Shown here piece after piece: positions 50,238 through 57,085 of a stretch of DNA of 64,000 nt (the stretch's first letter is position 1; each line of letters opens with the position of its first letter). The position numbers and the translations under genes are program-made. Source of the stretch: Arenimonas composti TR7-09 = DSM 18010 (GTDB lineage: Bacteria; Pseudomonadota; Gammaproteobacteria; Xanthomonadales; Xanthomonadaceae); NCBI RefSeq assembly GCF_000426365.1, contig NZ_AUFF01000010.1:1-64000 (forward strand), given 5' to 3'. The notes under the pieces are model-generated. The model was given only the letters and a program-made list of their open reading frames with translations, made no database searches and was not told the origin of the DNA.

Positions 50238-52734
50238 ACCCCAACCCCTTCAAGAACCCCTGCAGCGCCTTCGCCGCCGCATCGCGCTTGCCCTCGATCT
50301 CGGTCAGCGTCACCCGGTACTTGTCCCACCAGTTCTCGAACGCGGCGATGATGGTCTTGCGCTGGGCGGCGATGTAGCGTTCGACGATGGCGCGCATGTT
50401 GTCGTGCAGGATGGTCAGCAGCAGCTCGGCGGCCTGCTCGGGTGACAGGCCATCGACGGCGGTGTTGATGTGCGCCGCAAAGCTGTCCTTCTTGGCCTTC
50501 AAGGCTTTCTTCACGGCGGCGAGCTCCTTCTTCCAGGCCTTCAGCTGGACTTCGTCCACCGCGTTCTCTCCGTCGGCCTCATCCTCCGCTTCGGCAGCTT
50601 CGCCATCCTCGCCGTCGGCATCCTTGGCGGACTTGGGATCGGCCGCCTTGATCTGGCTGTCCAGCTCGGCCTTCCTGGCCTCCAGTTCGTTGATGGCCTC
50701 CACGAAGTCGCCCATCAGGAACTTGACCAGCTTGTGCTCCAGCGGGCTTTCCTTGCTGGCCTTGTCTTCCAGCGCGGTGACGATGCTGGTGCGCCAGGCG
50801 TCGGCCACGCCCTTGGCACCGCGCGCCATCAGCGTGAGGAAGTCGTACTTGGTCTGGACCCAGAAGCCGGCGACGATGCCGCGCACCTGGAACGGGTCGA
50901 GCAGGCCGATGGCCTCCAGGCTCTGGCTGAAGCTGGCCAGCAGGTCATTGCGCAGGGCGACGAGACTGGCGGGGTTGTCCATCTGACCGGCCAGTGCCGT
51001 GATGCGGCCGCTGTGCGCCTGCCACCATTGCTCGAAGGCTTCACGGATGGCGGCTTCCTTGGCATTGATGCCGGCGTTGCCTTCGATGGCGGGCTTGAGG
51101 TCCTGGCGCCTGGTCAGCTCGGGCTTGAAGTCGAAGTACTTCGCATCGCGCTCGACGAACAGATCCAGCGGGTCCAGCCCGTGGGCCTGGAACAGCGCGG
51201 CCTTGTCGGCCACTTCGGCCTTGGGCACGCCACCGACCAGATGCGCGCGCACGTCGTGCGGCTCGGGCGGCGGGGCGTTGTCGGCGTAGCGGCGGATATT
51301 GAGGTTGTAGTCGTTGGCCTTGAGCGTGGCGTTGTCGACGATGGCCGAAAAGCCGGGCACTTCCTTGAATTCGTCGAAGGTGGTGACGATCTTCTCGATG
51401 TGCTCGGGCAGCAGGAAGTTCTGCGCCCTGCCTTCGAAGTATTCGCGGTCGGCGTTGATGAACAGCACCTTGCCCTGGCGTTCCTTGGGTTTGCCGCTGA
51501 CACGCTGCGCGCCGTTCTGTACCTGCTGGCGCAGCACCAGAATGCAGGCCGGGATGCCGGTGCCGTAGAACAGGTTGGGCGCGAGGCCGATCACCGCTTC
51601 GAGCAGGTCTTCGTTGATGATGCCGGCGCGGATGGTCTTTTCCTCGCCGCTGCGGAACAGCACGCCGTGCGGCATGACGGTGGCGATCATGCCGCCGTCG
51701 CGGGTGACGGCGATCATGTGCTGCAGGAACATCAGGTCGGCCTTCTTGGCACCCAGCGGCACCTGGCCGAAGCGGAAGCGCTCGGGGAACTTCGGCGCCC
51801 AGGCGGGCGTGCCGTCGGCGTTCTTCTCGGTGTTGCCCCAGTTGATCGAGAACGGCGGATTGGTGAGCACGCGGTCGAAGCGCCGCAGCTCTCCATTCTC
51901 GATATGTCTGGGATCGGCGAGGGTGTCCTCGTTCTGCAGGTCGGCGGTGCTGATGCCGTGCAGCAGCATGTTCATCTTGGCGATGGACCACACCGTGCCG
52001 TTGAACTCCTGGCCGAACAGGTTGGCCTTGCGGCCATCACCTCCGTGCTCATCGATGTAATCCTTGGACAGGATCAACATGCCGCCGGACCCAACACATG
52101 GGTCATAGATATCGTGATGTTGCTTCGGCTTGATGAGCTGAACCATCATCCGCACCACCGAACGTGGCGTGTAGAACTCGCCACCCTTCTTGCCGGCCGA
52201 GTCGGCGAACTCACCGATCAGGTATTCGTAGGCGGCGCCCAGCAGGTCGGGGAACTCGAAGTCCTCGTTGCGCAGCCGGTAGGTGCCAAAGTGCGAGATC
52301 AACTGGCGCAGCTTGATGTCGGGGATCTTGCTCTGGCCGACCTTGCGGGTGAAGTCAATATGCTCCAGCACCCCGTCCAGGCTGACGTTGACACTCTCGA
52401 TACCTGCCAGCGCCTTGTTGAGGTAGTCGCCGACGTTCTGATGAGCCTCATTGAGAAGGAACGCGTAACGCGACTGCGGCGGCACCCAGAATGAATTCTC
52501 CTTCTTGTACCAGCGCGGGTTCTCGGCGGACTGCTGCGCCTCGGCCTCGGTCCTGCCGCTTTCCGTTTCCAGGCGGATCACCTCCTCGCGCCGCTGGTCG
52601 AACACGTCGGAGCAGCGCTTGAGGAACAGCATCCCGAAGATGTATTCCTTGAACTCGGAGGCGTCCATCTTGCCGCGCAGGATGTCGGCGGCTTTGAACA
52701 GATGACGTTCAAGCTGCTGCAAGGTGAGGGGCAT
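50230..52734 (-). CDS. hsdM: type I restriction-modification methyltransferase subunit M
   Basis: This 834-aa N6-adenine methyltransferase has the HsdM N-terminal domain ([37 protein letters not shown]), the SAM-binding [17 protein letters not shown]...[10 protein letters not shown] region and the catalytic NPPF ([13 protein letters not shown]). A ~300-residue C-terminal helical extension with an acidic low-complexity region ([21 protein letters not shown]) is longer than in the standard HsdM and includes coiled-coil helices. An AAGGAAG site precedes the ATG. It is the first gene of the island on this strand. Confidence 0.95.
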   Translation of the reverse strand: MPLTLQQLERHLFKAADILRGKMDASEFKEYIFGMLFLKRCSDVFDQRREEVIRLETESGRTEAEAQQSAENPRWYKKENSFWVPPQSRYAFLLNEAHQNVGDYLNKALAGIESVNVSLDGVLEHIDFTRKVGQSKIPDIKLRQLISHFGTYRLRNEDFEFPDLLGAAYEYLIGEFADSAGKKGGEFYTPRSVVRMMVQLIKPKQHHDIYDPCVGSGGMLILSKDYIDEHGGDGRKANLFGQEFNGTVWSIAKMNMLLHGISTADLQNEDTLADPRHIENGELRRFDRVLTNPPFSINWGNTEKNADGTPAWAPKFPERFRFGQVPLGAKKADLMFLQHMIAVTRDGGMIATVMPHGVLFRSGEEKTIRAGIINEDLLEAVIGLAPNLFYGTGIPACILVLRQQVQNGAQRVSGKPKERQGKVLFINADREYFEGRAQNFLLPEHIEKIVTTFDEFKEVPGFSAIVDNATLKANDYNLNIRRYADNAPPPEPHDVRAHLVGGVPKAEVADKAALFQAHGLDPLDLFVERDAKYFDFKPELTRRQDLKPAIEGNAGINAKEAAIREAFEQWWQAHSGRITALAGQMDNPASLVALRNDLLASFSQSLEAIGLLDPFQVRGIVAGFWVQTKYDFLTLMARGAKGVADAWRTSIVTALEDKASKESPLEHKLVKFLMGDFVEAINELEARKAELDSQIKAADPKSAKDADGEDGEAAEAEDEADGENAVDEVQLKAWKKELAAVKKALKAKKDSFAAHINTAVDGLSPEQAAELLLTILHDNMRAIVERYIAAQRKTIIAAFENWWDKYRVTLTEIEGKRDAAAKALQGFLKGLGYV

Positions 52735-52913
52735 GGTTCTTCCTTGAGTGTGGCCTCGGGAGTTGACGCCGGCATCGCATGGGCGCCGGGCATGATGGCG
52801 TAGCATTGCGTAGACAGGAAGACGCCACTTGCCCGCGTGTACCAGCGGGCACCGGCGACAATCTGCTCCCCCAGATTTCGGCCGAGCCGGAACCAAGAAG
52901 GAGACTCATCAGC

Positions 52914-53174
52914 GTGCGCGCTCCTGATTCGGACATGGACCTGATCGACACCGCCGCACGCATGGCGGGTCAGTCTCGCTCGGCTTTCATGCTCACCGCC
53001 TCGCTTCAGCGGGCCCGGCAGATTCTCGCGGATCGCACTCGCTTCGAACTTGACGAGGACCATTGGCGGGCCTTCCATGCCGCCCTGGAGGCGCCGCCAA
53101 CGGCGGAGGCACAGGCGGCGCTGGAGCGGCTGCTGCGACGGCGGCCGACCGGGTGGGAGGAGGTTCGGGGATGA
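52914..53174 (+). CDS. DUF1778-type (TacA-like) antitoxin without an adjacent toxin
   Basis: This 86-aa protein fits the ribbon-helix-helix antitoxin family DUF1778: SVRAPDSDMDLIDTAARMAGQSRSAFMLTASLQRARQIL, then a C-terminal tail (HWRAFHAALEAPPTAEAQAAL) that binds the toxin in relatives. The usual partner is a GNAT acetyltransferase encoded directly downstream; here a terminator and ribosomal-protein genes follow instead. The GTG start at 52914 follows an AAGGAGA site; a longer ATG frame (52779) adds an unrelated leader. It is divergent from hsdM with 180 bp between them and could repress that promoter. Confidence 0.8.
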   Translation: MRAPDSDMDLIDTAARMAGQSRSAFMLTASLQRARQILADRTRFELDEDHWRAFHAALEAPPTAEAQAALERLLRRRPTGWEEVRG

Positions 53175-53181
53175 GGCAAAG

Positions 53182-53208
53182 AAAAACCCGCCACGGGGGC
53201 GGGTTTTT
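53182..53208. terminator. bidirectional rho-independent terminator
   Basis: The stem AAAAACCCGCC (53182-53192) pairs with GGCGGGTTTTT (53198-53208) around a short ACGGG loop, with A- and T-runs on both sides. It lies between the convergent DUF1778 gene and rpmG, so it can terminate both. Confidence 0.9.
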
Positions 53209-53215
53209 CGGGGAG

Positions 53216-53243
53216 GCATCGCGGCTGAAGCCGCTCCTACAGG
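53216..53243 (-). repeat. single reverse REP copy
   Basis: The reverse form (CATCGCGGCTGAAGCCG then CTCCTAC) occurs alone, just downstream of the terminator and 14 bp from the rpmG stop. No inverted partner is present. Confidence 0.85.
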
Positions 53244-53256
53244 TGAGCCGTGAGGC

Positions 53257-53421
53257 TTACTTGATCTTGCCTTCCTTGTAGATCACGTGCTTGCGGACGA
53301 CGGGATCGTACTTCTTGATCTCCATCTTGCCCGGGGTGGTCTTCTTGTTCTTGTCGGTCGTGTAGAAGTGACCGGTGCCGGCCGACGAGGTCAGGCGGAT
53401 CTTGTCGCGCTTGGAAGCCAT
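53257..53421 (-). CDS. rpmG: 50S ribosomal protein L33
   Basis: This 54-aa protein matches L33 in full: [40 protein letters not shown] and [14 protein letters not shown]. It lacks the CxxC pairs of zinc-binding (C+) L33 forms. It is 13 bp downstream of rpmB on the same strand, the usual pair, and acts as a component of the large ribosomal subunit. Confidence 0.96.
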   Translation of the reverse strand: MASKRDKIRLTSSAGTGHFYTTDKNKKTTPGKMEIKKYDPVVRKHVIYKEGKIK

Positions 53422-53434
53422 GGGTCAGTCCTCC

Positions 53435-53671
53435 TCAGATCTTTTCGCCGCGGGCGCGCATTTCGGCGAGGACGGCGTCGATGCCGTTCTTGTCGATCGT
53501 GCGCAGGGCAGCCATCGAAAGGCGCAGCTTCACCCAGCGGTTCTCCGAGGCGACCCAGAAGCGGCGCTCGTGCAGGTTGGGAAGGAAACGGCGGCGGGTC
53601 TTGTTGTTCGCATGCGAGACGTTGTTGCCCGTCTGCACGCGCTTGCCGGTGACTTGGCAAACTCGGCTCAT
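53435..53671 (-). CDS. rpmB: 50S ribosomal protein L28
   Basis: This 78-aa protein is L28: [20 protein letters not shown], then [20 protein letters not shown] and a Lys/Arg-rich C-terminal part ending MRARGEKI. The length is normal and the gene leads the rpmB-rpmG operon. It contributes to large-subunit assembly at the bottom of the particle near the exit region. An upstream spacer of over 300 bp separates it from parB. Confidence 0.96.
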   Translation of the reverse strand: MSRVCQVTGKRVQTGNNVSHANNKTRRRFLPNLHERRFWVASENRWVKLRLSMAALRTIDKNGIDAVLAEMRARGEKI

Positions 53672-54014
53672 GGTGTGGCTCCTGGGTCGTTGGGCCGTCC
53701 ATAGCCCGGACGGCGGCGGCCCCGCGCGGCCCGGCGGAGACCGGAGGCGCATGCGATTCGGGAGACAGCGGACGCTCGGCAGGGGCCACCGGGATCGCAT
53801 TCCCGGCGCCCGGGGCCGGTGGACGGCGGAGCGAGCCGCGCATTATGCCTTTGCGAGCCGGCACTTACAAATGGCGGGCCGACGGAGAAGAAATAATCGG
53901 AAGAAAGAAATGAAAAATGAGGGGCGCGCCCACCGGCCGGCCGTCACCCTTCATCCATCATTTCTTTCCCCACATCATTTCTTTCTTCCATCGTTTCTCT
54001 GGAAGGACAAAGAC
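53672..54014. other. spacer between rpmB and parB, containing hairpin F
   Basis: This stretch has no gene. Its first 210 bp should contain the rpmB promoter; its last part is the word-repeat hairpin at 53885-53996. Short open frames here are shadows of one another and have no convincing ribosome-binding site. Confidence 0.6.
53885..53996. repeat. word-repeat hairpin F (word GAAAGAAATGA)
   Basis: The left arm contains GGAAGAAAGAAATGA (53899-53913). The right arm contains the exact complement, TCATTTCTTTCTTCC (53975-53989). Partly repeated words continue on both sides, including AATGA and TCATCCATCATTTC, so the arms are imperfect. The GC-rich centre (GGGGCGCGCCCACCGGCCGG) forms its own hairpin. 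It lies downstream of parB. Confidence 0.7.
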
Positions 54015-54917
54015 TTAGCGTCGAAGGCGCTCGAGGATGCCGTCGAGGGCCTCGAGGCCGTGGTAGGCGATCACCAGCTTGCCGCGGCCGCCGCGGCCGT
54101 GCTGCACGGCGACCCGGGCGCTGAGCTTCTCGGACAGCTCGCGCTCCAGCGCGGCGATGTCGGCGTCGGCCTTCTTCACCGGCTTCAGCGGCTTCTTCGT
54201 CGGCAGCTGGCCGCGGGCGAGCTGCTGGGCGCGGCGTTCGACCTCGCGCACCGACCAGCCCTCGGCCACCGCTTCCTTCGCCAGCTGCAGCGCCGCGGCC
54301 GGGGCCAGGGTCAGCAGGGCGCGGGCGTGGCCCATCTCGAGCTGCTTGCTCTCGAGCATCTCGCGGATGCCGTCGGGCAGTTCGAGCAGGCGCAGCAGGT
54401 TCGACACCGCGGCGCGCGAGCGGCCGACGGCCTCGGCGGCCTGCTGGTGGGTCAGGCTGAACTCGTCGATCAGGCGGGCCAGGGCCTGGGCTTCCTCGAG
54501 CGGATTCAGGTCCTCGCGCTGGATGTTCTCGATCAGCGCCATCGCGATGACGGCGCGGTCGTCTACCTCGCGAAGCACCACCGGCACCTCGGCCAGGCCG
54601 GCCTGGGTCGCGGCGCGCCAGCGCCGTTCGCCGGCGATGATTTCGTACTGCGGCTGGCCGTCGCGCCTGCCGATCTCGCGCACGACGATGGGCTGGATCA
54701 GGCCCTGGGCCTTGATCGACTCGGCGAGCTCGGCGAGCTTGTCGGCGTCCATGCCGGTGCGCGGCTGGTATTTGCCCGGCTGCAGGTCGCCGATCGGCAG
54801 CGTGCGCAGGCCCTCGCTGGCGGCGGCAGCCGGTTCGGCCTCCGCGGCGGCACCCTTGTTGCCGGTGCCCAGCAGGGCCTCCAGGCCGCGGCCGAGACCG
54901 CGCTTCTTGCTGCTCAT
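54015..54917 (-). CDS. parB: ParB chromosome partition protein
   Basis: This 300-aa ParB/Spo0J CTPase-clamp protein has an N-terminal motif (KKRGLGRGLEALLG) that contacts ParA. The ParB/Srx domain includes QPRTGMDADKLAELAESIK and the CTP-binding GERRWRAA and ENIQREDLNPLEEA. The helix-turn-helix is HQQAAEAVGRSRAAVSNLLRL, and a C-terminal dimer segment follows (LVIAYHGLEALDGILERL). It binds parS sites near the origin. It overlaps parA by 4 bp. No convincing parS was found in the window. Confidence 0.96.
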   Translation of the reverse strand: MSSKKRGLGRGLEALLGTGNKGAAAEAEPAAAASEGLRTLPIGDLQPGKYQPRTGMDADKLAELAESIKAQGLIQPIVVREIGRRDGQPQYEIIAGERRWRAATQAGLAEVPVVLREVDDRAVIAMALIENIQREDLNPLEEAQALARLIDEFSLTHQQAAEAVGRSRAAVSNLLRLLELPDGIREMLESKQLEMGHARALLTLAPAAALQLAKEAVAEGWSVREVERRAQQLARGQLPTKKPLKPVKKADADIAALERELSEKLSARVAVQHGRGGRGKLVIAYHGLEALDGILERLRR

Positions 54918-55696
54918 GCCGTCTCCTCGAGCTTCTTCTTCTCCCGCCGCACCAGCTCGCCGGCCAGGCCCAGGTAGGCGATGCCGCCGCGCGAGGCGCG
55001 GTCGTAGCCGACGATGCTCTGGCCGTGGCTGGGTGCCTCGGCCAGGCGCACGTTGCGCGGGATGATCGAACGGAACACCTTGTCGCCGAAGTGGCGCGTG
55101 AGTTCCGCCGACACCGCGTTCGCCAGGTTGTTGCGGACGTCGAACATCGTGCGGACGATGCCGTCGATCTGCAGCGCCGGGTTCAGCCGGCCCTTCAGCG
55201 CCTCGATGGTGTCGATCAGGGCGCTCAGCCCCTCGAGCGCGAAGTACTCGCACTGCATCGGCACGATCACGCCGTCGGCGGCCGCGAGCGCGTTCAGCGT
55301 CAGCAGCGACAGCGAGGGCGGGCAGTCCAGCAGGATGTAGTCGTAGCGGTCGCGGATCGGCGCCAGCGCATTCTTCAGCCGCTGCTCGCGCGCCGCCTCG
55401 TCCATCAGCCGGATCTCGGCCGCGGTCAGGTCGATGTTGCCGGGCAGCAGGTCGTAGCCTTCGGGCGAAGTGACGATCGCCGCGTCGGCCGGGCATTCGC
55501 CGAGCAGGACCTCGCAGCTGGAGTTCTCCAGCTCGCGCTTGTCGACGCCCGACGCCATCGTCGCGTTGCCCTGCGGATCCATGTCCACGAGCAGCACGCG
55601 CCGCGGCGTCTGCGCGAGGCCCGCCGCCAGGTTCACCGCCGTGGTTGTCTTGCCGACGCCGCCCTTCTGGTTGGCGATGGCGATGATGCGGCCCAT
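54914..55696 (-). CDS. parA: ParA chromosome partition ATPase
   Basis: This 260-aa ParA/Soj protein has the deviant Walker A motif KGGVGKTT at residues ~11-18, a Walker B region (LLDCPPSLSLL) and the DMDPQGN signature. It lacks the N-terminal extension of plasmid ParA proteins, as chromosomal ParA does. With ParB it positions replicated origins. It lies directly downstream of rsmG, the arrangement found near the origin of many gammaproteobacteria, so the window is probably near oriC. Confidence 0.96.
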   Translation of the reverse strand: MGRIIAIANQKGGVGKTTTAVNLAAGLAQTPRRVLLVDMDPQGNATMASGVDKRELENSSCEVLLGECPADAAIVTSPEGYDLLPGNIDLTAAEIRLMDEAAREQRLKNALAPIRDRYDYILLDCPPSLSLLTLNALAAADGVIVPMQCEYFALEGLSALIDTIEALKGRLNPALQIDGIVRTMFDVRNNLANAVSAELTRHFGDKVFRSIIPRNVRLAEAPSHGQSIVGYDRASRGGIAYLGLAGELVRREKKKLEETA

Positions 55697-55731
55697 GCAG
55701 GCTCCTTCGGCCGGTCGATCCGGACCGGGGA

Positions 55732-56388
55732 TTATGCCGGCTGCGACGGGTCGCGGGTTACGACCACCATGTGCCGGTCGCCATCGAGGCTCGGAACCCG
55801 CAGCGGCGTGATGGACGCGACGACCCAGCCGGCGGGCAGCGCGGCGATCTCCTCGTCGGGCCGCTGGCCCTTCATCGCCAGCAGGCGACCGCGCGGCGAC
55901 AGCAGGTGGCCGCCGACCGCGAGGATGCCGGCGAGGGTGTCCATCGCACGGGCGGTGATCTGATCGTAGGCGCCGGCTTCGGCGACGTTCTCGGCGCGCG
56001 CTTCGAGCACGCGCACGTTGCCCAGGCCGAGCTGGCGGACCGCCTCCCGCAGGAAGCGGGTCTTCTTGCCGATGCTCTCGACCAGGGTGACCTGCAGGTC
56101 CGGGCGGGCGAGCGCGAGCGGGATGCCGGGCAGGCCGGGGCCGGTGCCGAGGTCGGCGAGCGGGCCGGGCTGCACGAACGGCAGCATCGACAGCGAATCG
56201 AGCAGGTGCCGCGGCACCATCGCCGCCGGGTCGCGGATCGCGCTCAGGTTGTAGGTGCCGTTCCAGCGGTGCAGCAGCGCCAGGTAGGCGAGCAGGCGGT
56301 CGGCGAGGTCGGCCGGCAGGGCGCCGGCCGGGTCGAGCAGGGCGAGGCCGCGCTCGAGCGGGGCGCGTTGGCTGGCGATGGGGTCCAT
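55732..56388 (-). CDS. rsmG: 16S rRNA (guanine-527-N7)-methyltransferase
   Basis: This 218-aa SAM-dependent methyltransferase has the motif I loop [16 protein letters not shown] at residues ~80-95, preceded by the RsmG-specific [20 protein letters not shown]. The later [20 protein letters not shown] region is also typical. It methylates G527 of 16S rRNA in the decoding centre. It heads the rsmG-parA-parB cluster; mnmG, often the preceding gene, is not adjacent here. Confidence 0.96.
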   Translation of the reverse strand: MDPIASQRAPLERGLALLDPAGALPADLADRLLAYLALLHRWNGTYNLSAIRDPAAMVPRHLLDSLSMLPFVQPGPLADLGTGPGLPGIPLALARPDLQVTLVESIGKKTRFLREAVRQLGLGNVRVLEARAENVAEAGAYDQITARAMDTLAGILAVGGHLLSPRGRLLAMKGQRPDEEIAALPAGWVVASITPLRVPSLDGDRHMVVVTRDPSQPA

Positions 56389-56403
56389 CCGGCGATTCTA
56401 GGT

Positions 56404-56441
56404 CCTACGGGGTACGTCCCCTTCCTACGGGGTACGTCCCC
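56404..56441. repeat. 18-bp direct repeat with semi-palindromic core
   Basis: CCTACGGGGTACGTCCCC occurs at 56404-56421 and again at 56424-56441, separated by TT. Each unit contains a GGGG(T)AC...CCCC quasi-dyad. It lies 15 bp upstream of the rsmG start on the opposite side from its gene body, where it could act as an operator or leader hairpin. Confidence 0.7.
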
Positions 56442-56467
56442 GCGAGGCCGCGAGGCGCCGCGGGGCG

Positions 56468-56902
56468 CTAGGCGGTCAGCCGGCAGCGGATCGCGCGCAC
56501 GCCGTGCCCGGCGAGCCGCAGGTTCACCGCTTCCTTCAGCAGCTCGTCGGTGCGCCGGTGGGCGGGCAGATTGGCGAGGGCGGCGGCGGCCTCGGCGGCG
56601 ACGAAATCGTCGACGACGTCGAGGTCGGGGCCGACCTGGGCCGGGTCGAGGATCTGGTAGTACAGCTCGGCGCGGGCGTCGGCGGCACCGATGTGGAGCC
56701 GGTGCCCGGTCAGCGCGACCGGCGCGCCGACCTGTTCGACGGCGGGCAGGGTCCAGTGCCAGCCCGGGCCCAGGGCCCGGTGGAAGCGGCCGAGGCGGCG
56801 CACGCTGACCGCGGTGTTGTCGGCCACCCGGCGCAGGCCGGTCAGCCACGAGAGGGTCGACAGGGGGCTGGAGGCATCCGGGAGGAGTGCGGAAATATTC
56901 AT
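56468..56902 (-). CDS. uncharacterised SPFH/Band 7-like small protein
   Basis: This 144-aa protein starts at the ATG giving MNISALLPDASS. The central stretch GPGWHWTLPAVEQVGAPVALTGHRLHI, followed by ELYYQILDPAQVG and FVAAEAAAALANLPAHRRTDELLKEAVNLRL, resembles part of the SPFH (stomatin/Band 7) fold, but it lacks a membrane anchor and the coiled-coil tail. It may be a short relative or a decayed gene. It is upstream of rsmG on the same strand, with a short gap containing the direct repeat. Confidence 0.6.
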   Translation of the reverse strand: MNISALLPDASSPLSTLSWLTGLRRVADNTAVSVRRLGRFHRALGPGWHWTLPAVEQVGAPVALTGHRLHIGAADARAELYYQILDPAQVGPDLDVVDDFVAAEAAAALANLPAHRRTDELLKEAVNLRLAGHGVRAIRCRLTA

Positions 56903-56989
56903 TTTCGCCAACCACTTGGAACGTATTGCTGAGCCTACCAGCAGAAACGTTAGCGAAACCCTAACGCGGCCAAAACAGGATCGCCGCAC

Positions 56990-57075
56990 GTGGAAGCGCC
57001 TTCAGGCGCGATCCTGCGCAAACCGCGGGCCGGTCGGCAGGCGGTAGCGGATCGCGCCTGAAGGCGCTCCTACAG
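56990..57075. repeat. inverted REP pair, second variant
   Basis: A forward copy (TGGAAGCGCCTTCAGGCGCG, from 56990) and a reverse copy (57049-57075, ending CTCCTACAG) use the loop core GCGCCTTCAGGCGC rather than GCGGCTTCAGCCGC. The same variant occurs as a half-site inside oleC at 6400. The pair sits just after the GGDEF-EAL gene. Confidence 0.85.
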
Positions 57076-57085
57076 GGTGGGGGGC

